From assembly GCA_964604415.1 (NCBI GenBank), contig CAZRYT010000012.1, positions 1-16,474 of the forward strand: a DNA stretch of 16,474 bases, read 5' to 3'. Under the pieces are notes generated by a model that searched no databases, was not told the DNA's origin, and saw only the letters and a list, made by a program, of their open reading frames with translations. The stretch's first letter is position 1, and the number at the start of each line of letters is the position of its first letter. Shown here in pieces: positions 1 to 6,275 of this stretch. The translations under genes and the position numbers were made by a program. This stretch comes from CAZJQT01 sp964604415. GTDB lineage: Bacteria; Patescibacteriota; Saccharimonadia; Saccharimonadales; CAZJQT01.

Positions 1-696
1 AATGTCCAGGTCATTGGCAAAGACATCTTGCGTTTCCATGCCGCTATTTGGCCCGGTATATTGCTAGGCCTGGGTCTGCGCTTGCCAGAAAGCCTGTATG
101 TCCATGGCTTTATAACCATTGATGATAAAAAAATGAGCAAATCGGTCGGCAACGTTGTTGCGCCAACCGAGATTATCAAAAACTACGGCACCGACGCGCT
201 GCGTTACTATTTCTTGCGTCACATACCTAGCTATGACGATGGTGATTTTAGTTGGCAAAAAATGCGCGATGCTTACAATAACGAACTGGGTAATGAACTG
301 GGCAATGCCGTCCAGCGCGTTGCCGCTATGGTCAAGCAATATCAAGATGGTGTAATTGGCAAAATCCCACCCACTGCTCACGATCTGGCCCAATACACTG
401 AGGCGATTGAAAATTATCGTTTTGATAAAGCGTTGGAGGAGGTTTGGGAGCAAGTCCGTGGCCTCAACCAATACACAGAGGAAGAAAAACCATGGGAAAT
501 CAATAAGCTAGGTGACAAAGACCATTTACGTGAAGTCTTAGCCTATCAAGTCAGTTGTTTGCTGGAAATTGCCGAGTTGTTAGAGCCATTCCTGCCGGAC
601 ACTGCCCAAAAGATCCAAAAAGTTTTTGAGAAGGGCATAATCAACCCAATTGAAGGCACCCTATTCCCAAGAAAAGAAGAATCTGCCAAACAATAA
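1..696 (+). CDS. metG: Methionyl-tRNA synthetase, C-terminal part (5' end outside window)
   Basis: This is the 3' part of a class I aminoacyl-tRNA synthetase that charges tRNA-Met in the cytoplasm. The reading frame is open from base 1. The first residues (GKDILRFHAAIWP) match the conserved catalytic-core stretch of MetRS. VHGFITIDDKKMSKSVGN follows, with the KMSKS loop at 130-144 that stabilises the aminoacyl-adenylate transition state. After it comes the helical anticodon-binding domain, including the typical EEEKPWE segment at about 478-498. The protein ends about 185 residues after KMSKS, so the extra C-terminal tRNA-binding/dimerisation domain present in E. coli MetRS is absent, as in many short MetRS. 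The true start lies upstream; the TTG at 28 is an internal leucine codon. A tatD gene nearby is a common bacterial neighbour, here separated by a phosphatase gene. Identification is very secure. Confidence 0.97.
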   Translation, partial: NVQVIGKDILRFHAAIWPGILLGLGLRLPESLYVHGFITIDDKKMSKSVGNVVAPTEIIKNYGTDALRYYFLRHIPSYDDGDFSWQKMRDAYNNELGNELGNAVQRVAAMVKQYQDGVIGKIPPTAHDLAQYTEAIENYRFDKALEEVWEQVRGLNQYTEEEKPWEINKLGDKDHLREVLAYQVSCLLEIAELLEPFLPDTAQKIQKVFEKGIINPIEGTLFPRKEESAKQ

Positions 697-722
697 CTTT
701 GCAGAGTAGCTCAGAACTTTTA

Positions 723-751
723 TTGATTTATTCAATAAAATATGTTAGTAT
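723..751 (+). promoter_or_regulatory. Promoter of the histidine phosphatase gene
   Basis: TTGATT at 723-728 as -35, a 17-base spacer, and TAGTAT at 746-751 as -10 with an extended TG at 743-744. The predicted transcript start (about 758) lies 0-3 bases before the ATG at 761, so the mRNA would be essentially leaderless. Predicted from sequence only. Confidence 0.55.
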
Positions 752-760
752 ATAGATACT

Positions 761-1600
761 ATGGCAATGCCTCAAGACCTAATATTTGTGCGTCACGGAC
801 AGTCCGAGGGTAATATAGTTCAGCGTGCATTTAAAGAGGGCGATGGTATGGATATACCAGAAAATTTCCTACATACTCATGACTGGCAATACCGGCTATC
901 ACCTGAAGGTGTTGACCAAGCCAAAGCCGCTGGTAAGTGGTTCACGGAGCAGTTTGGTTCATTGCAGGAAGCCTTTGACGAACGCTACGTATCACCGTAT
1001 ATCCGAACCCGGGAAACAGCCGCCCATATAGGTGGCGCGGCTTGCACTTGGCTAGTTGATGATCGCCTACCTGAGCGAGACTGGGGCGTCTACAATAGCG
1101 TGCCACCTAACGAGCGCCAGCAGCATTTTCCACATTCGGAAAAAATGCGTGAACTTTCGCCTCTGCGCTGGCGACCGGATGGAGGTGAAGCACTGATGAG
1201 TGAGGTGTTGCTGCGCTTTCGTGACTGGCTAGATACATTGCATCGAGAACAGAGTGATAAACGCGTATTAGCGGTGACGCATGGTGAATTAATGTGGGTG
1301 GCGCGTTATGTAATCGAGCGAATGCTGCCCGAGGAATGGGAAGCATCTGAAGTCGATAAGTCCCAACGTATTTTTAACTGCGATATTCTTTGGTACAGTC
1401 GAGTGAATCCCCAAGATCCAAATAACGTGTCCAAATGGTTGTCTTGGAGACGAATCATTCGACCTACTGATCAGGGCGTTGCGCCATTCAATGGGGAGTG
1501 GGTTGAGCTAGAAGGCAAGAGGCGTTTTAGCGGCACGCAATTAACTGACGCTGTAGAGGCCATTCCGCATATATTTCAGCAGGATCAGACCAGCGTTTAA
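761..1600 (+). CDS. Histidine phosphatase superfamily (phosphoglycerate mutase-like) protein
   Basis: This is a 279-residue cytoplasmic protein of the histidine phosphatase (PGAM-like) superfamily, which transfers a phosphate through a phosphohistidine. The catalytic RHG motif is at residues 11-13 in FVRHGQSEGN, with His12 as nucleophile. The second arginine is in SPYIRTRETA (Arg82 or Arg84), the likely acid residue is Glu105 in LPERDWG, and the second histidine is His174 in VTHGELM. All core catalytic residues are therefore present. At 279 residues it is longer than GpmB-type enzymes (about 215), with an insertion after the RHG motif and a C-terminal extension of about 60 residues. The substrate cannot be read from sequence; it may be a phosphosugar, nucleotide or phosphoprotein. 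ATG 761 is preferred over ATG 767 because of the -10 box just upstream. It sits between metG and tatD but has its own promoter. Confidence 0.85.
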   Translation: MAMPQDLIFVRHGQSEGNIVQRAFKEGDGMDIPENFLHTHDWQYRLSPEGVDQAKAAGKWFTEQFGSLQEAFDERYVSPYIRTRETAAHIGGAACTWLVDDRLPERDWGVYNSVPPNERQQHFPHSEKMRELSPLRWRPDGGEALMSEVLLRFRDWLDTLHREQSDKRVLAVTHGELMWVARYVIERMLPEEWEASEVDKSQRIFNCDILWYSRVNPQDPNNVSKWLSWRRIIRPTDQGVAPFNGEWVELEGKRRFSGTQLTDAVEAIPHIFQQDQTSV

Positions 1601-1610
1601 AAGTTTGAGC

Positions 1611-1616
1611 TAAAAT
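1611..1616 (+). promoter_or_regulatory. -10 box for tatD, leaderless arrangement
   Basis: TAAAAT lies 6 bases before the ATG at 1623, so transcription would begin at or next to the start codon. No convincing -35 box and no Shine-Dalgarno sequence are present. Read-through from the phosphatase gene 22 bases upstream is also possible. Confidence 0.45.
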
Positions 1617-1622
1617 AGAGCT

Positions 1623-2438
1623 ATGGAGTTTGTTGATACCCACTGTCATATCCATGAAGCTTCCAGCCAAACTGGTGGCGATGAATTTGTGCGCGATAAA
1701 TGGGCTAAAGCTGGCTTCAATGACCCCGCAGCGTTAATTAAAGAAAGTAGTGAAGCTGGCGTCACCAGGCTGTTATGCATCGGTTGTACTCTAAAAGATT
1801 CACAAATGGCGGTTGCCTTGGCTAACCAGCACAAAAACTGCTGGGCATCGGTTGGCGTACATCCACACGAAGCCAAAGACCATCTGGATGAAAAGATTCA
1901 AAAAGAATTGGCTGACCTGGTAACTAGCAAGAAGGTTGTGGCAGTCGGTGAAATTGGTCTTGACTACTTTTACGAACACTCACCCAAGGCTGATCAAATA
2001 AAGTTACTAAAGTTTCAGCTAGATTTGGCCCAAAAACATAATTTACCGGTTATTTTCCATGTTAGGGAGGCTTTTGATGATTTCTGGCCAATTTTTGATG
2101 ATTACAAAGGGTTGAAAGGCGTCATACACAGCTTTTCTTCTAATACTGACGATCTGGAGCAGATATTATCCAGAGGTCTATATGTGGGTCTTAACGGTAT
2201 CATCACTTTTACCAAACAAGCCGAGCAGCTCGAAGCAGTCCGACGAATTCCATTAGACAAATTACTCCTTGAAACAGATGCGCCTTTCTTGACACCTGTG
2301 CCTCACCGTGGTACAATCTGCCAGCCCAAACATGTGGTGGTAACGGCCGAATTTTTGGCGAAACTCAGAGGTGAAAGCCTAGCAGGACTAGCTAAAGCGA
2401 CGACTGTTAACGCCCAAAAGTTATTCGGGCTGGAGTAA
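1623..2438 (+). CDS. tatD: TatD-family metal-dependent hydrolase (DNase)
   Basis: This is a 271-residue TIM-barrel metallohydrolase of the TatD family, cytoplasmic nucleases with 3'-5' exonuclease/DNase activity. All metal ligands are visible: His7 and His9 in DTHCHIH, Glu110 in VGEIGLDY, His146 in PVIFHVREA, His169 in VIHSFSS and Asp219 in LLETDAPFLTP. Family-typical stretches are VGVHPHEA and the C-terminal NAQKLFGL. The length matches the family (about 255-270), with a short insertion after residue 15 before the first helix. It starts at ATG 1623, directly after a TAAAAT box. The next gene begins 2 bases after its stop, so it probably heads an operon with the two small unknown genes and the cysteine desulfurase. 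The family assignment is secure; the physiological substrate is not known. Confidence 0.95.
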   Translation: MEFVDTHCHIHEASSQTGGDEFVRDKWAKAGFNDPAALIKESSEAGVTRLLCIGCTLKDSQMAVALANQHKNCWASVGVHPHEAKDHLDEKIQKELADLVTSKKVVAVGEIGLDYFYEHSPKADQIKLLKFQLDLAQKHNLPVIFHVREAFDDFWPIFDDYKGLKGVIHSFSSNTDDLEQILSRGLYVGLNGIITFTKQAEQLEAVRRIPLDKLLLETDAPFLTPVPHRGTICQPKHVVVTAEFLAKLRGESLAGLAKATTVNAQKLFGLE

Positions 2439-2440
2439 AT

Positions 2441-2701
2441 ATGGATAAACAATACGAAGTAATTCACATACCGGAAATCGAAAGACGTACCAACGTTCTT
2501 GATATTGCTGTAGCTAGACTTGAAAATTCAGTAACTAGCATGCAACCGATAAGTGCTAATGTTAGCAATTTGTTTACACCTGGCAGATTTGGGTTTGAGA
2601 CCGAACCAACACCTCCAGAAACCATAACTCCGCCCGCTGCTCAAGACGAACTTTCTGCTAAACGTGAAGAAGTAGAGGCAAGTTATGACATTGCTGCGTA
2701 A
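2441..2701 (+). CDS. Small hypothetical protein in the tatD operon
   Basis: An 86-residue protein that I do not recognise. It begins with ATG 2 bases after the tatD stop and ends inside the next gene, overlapping it by 17 bases, so it is probably co-translated. The first 40 residues look structured and charged (EVIHIPEIERR followed by a likely helix). Residues 50-66 are proline/threonine-rich and probably disordered, and a short charged helix (ELSAKREEVEAS) closes the protein. There is no signal peptide, membrane segment or cysteine. Gene reality is supported by its position and overlaps rather than by a known family. It may be a lineage-specific partner of the following small protein. Confidence 0.6.
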   Translation: MDKQYEVIHIPEIERRTNVLDIAVARLENSVTSMQPISANVSNLFTPGRFGFETEPTPPETITPPAAQDELSAKREEVEASYDIAA

Positions 2702-3059
2702 AGTTATCAATAGCGTCCTTAACGATCGTTCTGAGCAACGTCGGGCTAATTTATACCGTGATCTTATCCGTCATGAAGCCAAAATTGGCGGTCAGGTTTT
2801 TGGGCCAGTACCTAAAGGCGTGAACCGAGAATTTTTCTGCCTGGACGAGCACACCTGGGTTTGGCACGAAGAATGGAAAGACCAAAAAGGTCAATTACAG
2901 ATCAAAACTACACGCTACGATGTCCGTCCTGACGGAGTTTTGAAGTCGCAAAACGGTCATTACCAAAAGCTATCGATCCAGGAAGCCCAGCGTCTTCTCC
3001 AGGCGGCCCAACTATATGCTGACCGTGTTCGTCAGCAACTTTATACTCAGCCAGCGTAG
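2685..3059 (+). CDS. Conserved-looking small cytoplasmic protein of unknown function
   Basis: A 124-residue soluble protein with no function I can assign. ATG 2685 is supported by an AGAGG Shine-Dalgarno site at 2674-2678, 6 bases upstream, located inside the preceding gene. The N-terminal half is basic and helical (about 1-33). A central aromatic block follows (REFFCLDEHTWVWHEEW, residues 48-64), then beta-hairpin-like strands (IKTTRYDVRPDGVLK), and a C-terminal helix from about residue 95 (IQEAQRLLQAAQLYADRV). The dense Trp/His/Glu block suggests a functional or metal-binding patch, which is inference. It has no membrane segment. The cysteine desulfurase gene starts 2 bases after its stop, so the two are probably translated together. 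Confidence 0.75.
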   Translation: MTLLRKVINSVLNDRSEQRRANLYRDLIRHEAKIGGQVFGPVPKGVNREFFCLDEHTWVWHEEWKDQKGQLQIKTTRYDVRPDGVLKSQNGHYQKLSIQEAQRLLQAAQLYADRVRQQLYTQPA

Positions 3060-3061
3060 CA

Positions 3062-4219
3062 ATGTCGGCTAAATCGGTCTATCTAGATTACGCGGCGGCA
3101 ACGCCAATAGACGATCAGGTATTGAGGGCGATGCAGCCATATTTGAGCAAGCAATTTTACAACCCCAGTGCCTCTTATTTAGCCGCCAAAAAAATTAGAC
3201 AGGCAATCGATGCCGCCAGATCCACTGTGGCCAAAATTTTGGGGACACGCCCGAGCGAAATTATCTTTACCGCTGGGGCAACCGAAGCCAATAACCTAGC
3301 AATTTTTGGCGTGGCTGCAGTATATCCAAATAGCCACCTAGTTTATAGCGCCCTAGAACACGAATCAGTCAGTGCGCCAATGAATGAGCTAAGTCAGCGA
3401 AGTCATAAAATTACCGAAGTTAAGCCCAATAAGACCGGCATTGTTGATCCGGAAAAAGTTATAAAAGCTGTCAGTGACAAAACCGTATTAGTGAGCATCA
3501 TGTACGCCAACAATGAGATCGGCACTATACAGCCGCTCAAGGAAATTGCCAGCGGCTTAACTAAGATTAGGCAGAATCGGCTAAAGAACGGCAATAGATT
3601 ACCACTGTATTTTCATACCGACGCTGCTCAAGCTGCCAATTATCTGGACTTGCATGTTAGTCGCCTAGGAGTTGACCTGATGAGCCTAAACGGTGGCAAA
3701 ATATATGGCCCAAAACAGAGTGGGGTTTTATTTGTTTCACGCTACGTCAAACTCAAGCCAATCATCTATGGTGGCGGCCAAGAAATGGGTATCAGAAGTG
3801 GCACCGAAAATGTCGCCAACATCATTGGCCTGGCCATGGCTCTTGAGCTAGCTCAAGAGCATAAATCAATAGAGACAAAGCGCCTTCAGGTCTTGCAGGC
3901 TGAATTCATTAGGTCGTTGCAAGCTACAATACCGTCAGCCCTAATCAACGGCTCACTAACGAAGCGCCTGCCCAATAACGTACATGTGACTATACCTGGC
4001 ATTGATAATGAAAGACTGATTTTTGGGCTCGATAATTTGGGTATACAATGCGCAGCTGGCTCCGCTTGCAGTGCTAGCAAAGATGAACCGTCGCATGTAC
4101 TTAAGGCCATTGGACTAAGCGACCAATCAGCTCAATCCAGTTTGCGTTTTAGCCTGGGTCGGCAGACGACCAAAAACGACATTATCTACGCTGTCAATAA
4201 TTTGCAGCGTCTTGTCTAG
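3062..4219 (+). CDS. Cysteine desulfurase (IscS/NifS family)
   Basis: A 385-residue PLP enzyme (class V aminotransferase fold) that removes sulfur from cysteine and passes it on as a persulfide for Fe-S clusters and tRNA thiolation. YLDYAAATP opens the protein. His100 (ALEHES) and Asp187 (HTDAAQ) line the cofactor site, and Lys213 in NGGKIYGPK is the Schiff-base lysine. The GGGQEMGIRSGTEN block matches the family, and Cys336 in AGSACSAS, followed by EPSHVL, is the catalytic cysteine of the IscS/NifS group. Length is normal. One oddity: the residue before the PLP lysine is Gly212 where IscS enzymes have His. It ends the tatD operon and precedes the ATPase operon promoter. It could supply MnmA, encoded further on. 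Whether it corresponds to iscS, nifS or another paralogue cannot be decided here. Confidence 0.93.
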   Translation: MSAKSVYLDYAAATPIDDQVLRAMQPYLSKQFYNPSASYLAAKKIRQAIDAARSTVAKILGTRPSEIIFTAGATEANNLAIFGVAAVYPNSHLVYSALEHESVSAPMNELSQRSHKITEVKPNKTGIVDPEKVIKAVSDKTVLVSIMYANNEIGTIQPLKEIASGLTKIRQNRLKNGNRLPLYFHTDAAQAANYLDLHVSRLGVDLMSLNGGKIYGPKQSGVLFVSRYVKLKPIIYGGGQEMGIRSGTENVANIIGLAMALELAQEHKSIETKRLQVLQAEFIRSLQATIPSALINGSLTKRLPNNVHVTIPGIDNERLIFGLDNLGIQCAAGSACSASKDEPSHVLKAIGLSDQSAQSSLRFSLGRQTTKNDIIYAVNNLQRLV

Positions 4220-4222
4220 ACA

Positions 4223-4251
4223 TTGCACGGCCTATCTCTTGGGTCTATACT
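4223..4251 (+). promoter_or_regulatory. Promoter of the F1-like ATPase operon
   Basis: TTGCAC at 4223-4228 as -35, a 17-base spacer and TATACT at 4246-4251 as -10, in the 50-base gap between the desulfurase and the c-like gene. The predicted start is about 4258, giving a leader of roughly 12 bases with no Shine-Dalgarno before ATG 4270. A three-codon reading frame (ATG at 4256, TAA at 4265-4267) lies in this leader and is probably accidental. Confidence 0.6.
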
Positions 4252-4269
4252 AGTTATGGTTAAATAAAA

Positions 4270-5118
4270 ATGAAAAATGCCTTAAAAATAAAACGTTTTT
4301 TCAATTGGCCACGTCTCATAGCCTTAGTTGGCTTGGGTCTGCTGGTCATTATTAGTCTCAAGCATCCCCTTCATGCTCAGTCGATCAGTCAGGGCTTTAA
4401 GACTGACCAGAGTCTGCAGTCGGGGATGATAGTCAGGATCAAGCCTAGCGATAGTGGCAAGGTAGAAATGTCCTCCAGTGGTAATGCTCAAGATATGTAT
4501 GGTGTAGTCGTTAGCCTTAACGCCGCTCCACTGACTTTATCAGACAATAATCAACAGGTTTATGTAGCAGCCAATGGCCGTTTTGATGTTTTAGTTAGCG
4601 ATCAGGCCGGCGACATTAAATCCGGTGATTATATAACCATTTCCTCGCTTGATGGCATTGGCGACAAGGCTACTAGCAGCGATGTCTACATCATCGGGCG
4701 GGCACTAAGCTCTTTTGACGCCAAAACCAACGCGGTTAGCAAAGTTGAAATCAAACAGGGCAATAGTAAACAAACAGTTAATATTGGACGGGTTCAAACA
4801 GAAATTGCCGCCGCTCGCAACCCACTGCATAAAACTATTGACAGCCAAGTGCCTGGGGTTTTGCAGCGGGCAAGTGATGTTTTGGCTGGTAAGCCAGTGA
4901 GCAGCTGGCGGATTTACGCTGCTACTGGCTTCTTATTAGCCTCTGTTATTTTATCGGCTAGCCTACTTTACGGTGGCATCCGCAGCGCCATGACAGCCAT
5001 TGGTCGCAACCCGTTGTCTAAAAACAGCATCACTAAGGGTATGACACGAGTCGTCGTAGGTGGTCTGGTGATTTTCTTAACAGGCGTCTTTGCGGTATAT
5101 TTAATACTTAGAATATAA
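4270..5118 (+). CDS. c-like ATPase membrane protein with extracytoplasmic beta domain, lacking the ion-binding carboxylate
   Basis: A 282-residue membrane protein in the position of atpE. Residues 13-31 form a signal anchor. Residues 46-150 form a beta-rich domain outside the membrane; its second part (GRFDVLV..., GDIKSGDYITISS, IIGRALSS) resembles a domain I associate with CPR surface and fibre-like proteins (GD.L..S...viGkAl pattern). Residues 160-212 are a linker. Two helices follow at 217-236 and 259-280, separated by the basic loop AIGRNPLSKNS, which matches the ARNP/ARQP polar loop of F-type subunit c that contacts gamma/epsilon. The predicted topology (domain outside, loop inside, C terminus outside) is that of subunit c. 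However, neither helix has Asp or Glu: the position of the essential carboxylate is Phe269 in GGLVIF. The glycine ladder of helix 1 is also weak. Normal subunit c has about 75-90 residues. An ion-carrying role is therefore unlikely; anchoring or torque transmission to the outside is inference. Confidence 0.75.
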   Translation: MKNALKIKRFFNWPRLIALVGLGLLVIISLKHPLHAQSISQGFKTDQSLQSGMIVRIKPSDSGKVEMSSSGNAQDMYGVVVSLNAAPLTLSDNNQQVYVAANGRFDVLVSDQAGDIKSGDYITISSLDGIGDKATSSDVYIIGRALSSFDAKTNAVSKVEIKQGNSKQTVNIGRVQTEIAAARNPLHKTIDSQVPGVLQRASDVLAGKPVSSWRIYAATGFLLASVILSASLLYGGIRSAMTAIGRNPLSKNSITKGMTRVVVGGLVIFLTGVFAVYLILRI

Positions 5119-5124
5119 CTTTCA

Positions 5125-5132
5125 AAGGTGGG
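5125..5132 (+). promoter_or_regulatory. Shine-Dalgarno site deciding the TTG start of the b-like gene
   Basis: AAAGGTGG lies 8 bases before TTG 5141 and can pair with the 16S rRNA 3' end through AGGTG. No other start gives the N-terminal membrane helix with a site at this distance. Confidence 0.5.
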
Positions 5133-5140
5133 CTATTAGT

Positions 5141-5758
5141 TTGAATATTTGGGCAGTCGCACTAATACTAGCCGGTTTAATGTCGGCCACGGTGGCTTTT
5201 GTGTTTTTGTTGTTGCGTTTGCCCGGCGGCAAAGACTCAAAGACAGCTGAAGGTGCCTTGGCTGGAAAAGCTGAAGCTGACGTCGAACATATTTTTAATG
5301 AAGATTTCCGTGAAGAACTTCGCAACCGCGGCAGGTTACATTTCGAGAAGATTATAAGTGAAAACTCGATGTTTTTGCAGCAGGATTTGCGTCTCACAAC
5401 CTCACAACTTAACGAATATATGAAGACTGAGATAACACGCAAACTGCAGGAGGAATTTACGCGTTATGAACAGTCCATCAATGACGCCCAAAATCTAGCC
5501 ACCGAATCAATTTCTAAAACCCAAACTGTCATAGAGCAGCAACGACAGGTTATGAGTCAGCAGATGGCTGAGGACATAAAAAAGGAAAAGGCGCGCATTT
5601 TGCAACATTTTCAAGAAAACATGGCTGATATTGTTAATCACTATGTTTTGGCTGCGGTGGGCGACCAAATTGACTTAAATGATCAGCTAGAGTTTATATT
5701 GAGTCAGCTTGAGGCCAATAAGAAAGACATCATTGAGGACATCAACCGTGGCAGCTGA
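5141..5758 (+). CDS. atpF: F-type ATPase b-like peripheral stalk subunit
   Basis: A 205-residue protein with one N-terminal membrane helix (residues 3-25) followed by a long, mostly helical charged region. Residues about 85-165 are strongly coiled-coil-like (repeated QQ, EE and KK, with heptad hydrophobics). This is the architecture of subunit b, which ties the membrane part to delta and F1, and the gene occupies the atpF position. It is about 45 residues longer than usual b (about 156-165), with an acidic/alanine-rich stretch at 33-50. Sequence identity to classical b is low, as expected for this fast-evolving subunit, so the call rests on architecture and gene order. It begins 22 bases after the c-like gene with TTG and a good Shine-Dalgarno, and overlaps the delta gene by 11 bases. 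Confidence 0.8.
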   Translation: MNIWAVALILAGLMSATVAFVFLLLRLPGGKDSKTAEGALAGKAEADVEHIFNEDFREELRNRGRLHFEKIISENSMFLQQDLRLTTSQLNEYMKTEITRKLQEEFTRYEQSINDAQNLATESISKTQTVIEQQRQVMSQQMAEDIKKEKARILQHFQENMADIVNHYVLAAVGDQIDLNDQLEFILSQLEANKKDIIEDINRGS

Positions 5759-6275
5759 ACAAACCAACCTAAGCCTAGTCAATAATGTTGTGGGTAAGCG
5801 GGATGTTCAGACTCTAATTAATGAGCTGGCTGGCCTAGATGAATTTCTGCACCAAGCCGCCATCAGGCAAGGCGGCACTGCTATCAGCTTACCTAAAACC
5901 GGTCAAATGCTTGAAGACTTGTCACAAGCAAATCACTTAAATCTGTTACAACAACCGGATCGTGAACGGCTCAAGGCTTATCTTGAAGCCTTGCTGGAAT
6001 CAGCCCCGCTGATGCACATGAGTTTTACGCTGGATCCACCACCATTATTCACACAAAAACTTGTTGTTTGGTTTAGGCAAAATATTCACCCACAAGTACT
6101 CTTGCAAATTGGCTTAAACCCCACTATTGGTGCTGGCTGCGTGCTGCGAACCAATAGCAAATACTTTGATATGAGCCTCAGACAGCGTTTTACTGAACAA
6201 CGACCACTACTCGCCCAGCAGTTAAGTCAGCCAACTAACCAAACAACTGTCACAACAGAAGGCAGCAAAACGTGA
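5748..6275 (+). CDS. atpH: F-type ATPase delta subunit
   Basis: A 175-residue cytoplasmic protein in the atpH position. Delta sits on top of the alpha/beta hexamer and binds subunit b. The C-terminal part shows the family signature: SAPL at residues 85-88, then an amphipathic helix, then QIGLNPTIGAGCVLRTN and SKYFDMSLRQRF (residues 120-148), equivalent to the canonical pattern pslIGG.virvgd.viDgSlr.rL. The N-terminal 80 residues are helical and more divergent. GTG 5748 is chosen because GAGGA at 5735-5739 lies 8 bases upstream; an earlier TTG (5709) would add 13 basic residues without support. The gene overlaps b by 11 bases and the alpha gene by 4 (GTGA), so translation is probably coupled. 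The tail after residue 150 is glutamine/threonine-rich. Confidence 0.85.
   Translation: MAAEQTNLSLVNNVVGKRDVQTLINELAGLDEFLHQAAIRQGGTAISLPKTGQMLEDLSQANHLNLLQQPDRERLKAYLEALLESAPLMHMSFTLDPPPLFTQKLVVWFRQNIHPQVLLQIGLNPTIGAGCVLRTNSKYFDMSLRQRFTEQRPLLAQQLSQPTNQTTVTTEGSKT

Noticed and set aside
64..471. Open frame antisense to metG
   Set aside because: It lies fully opposite a conserved gene, has no start context and no family resemblance.
4256..4267. Three-codon leader frame before the c-like gene
   Set aside because: Too short to judge and no attenuator-like structure follows; probably chance.
5122..5442. Open frame antisense to the b-like gene
   Set aside because: Shadow of the coding strand without promoter or ribosome site.
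5709..5747. TTG 5709 as the delta start
   Set aside because: It has no ribosome site; GTG 5748 has GAGGA at the right distance and a normal overlap.
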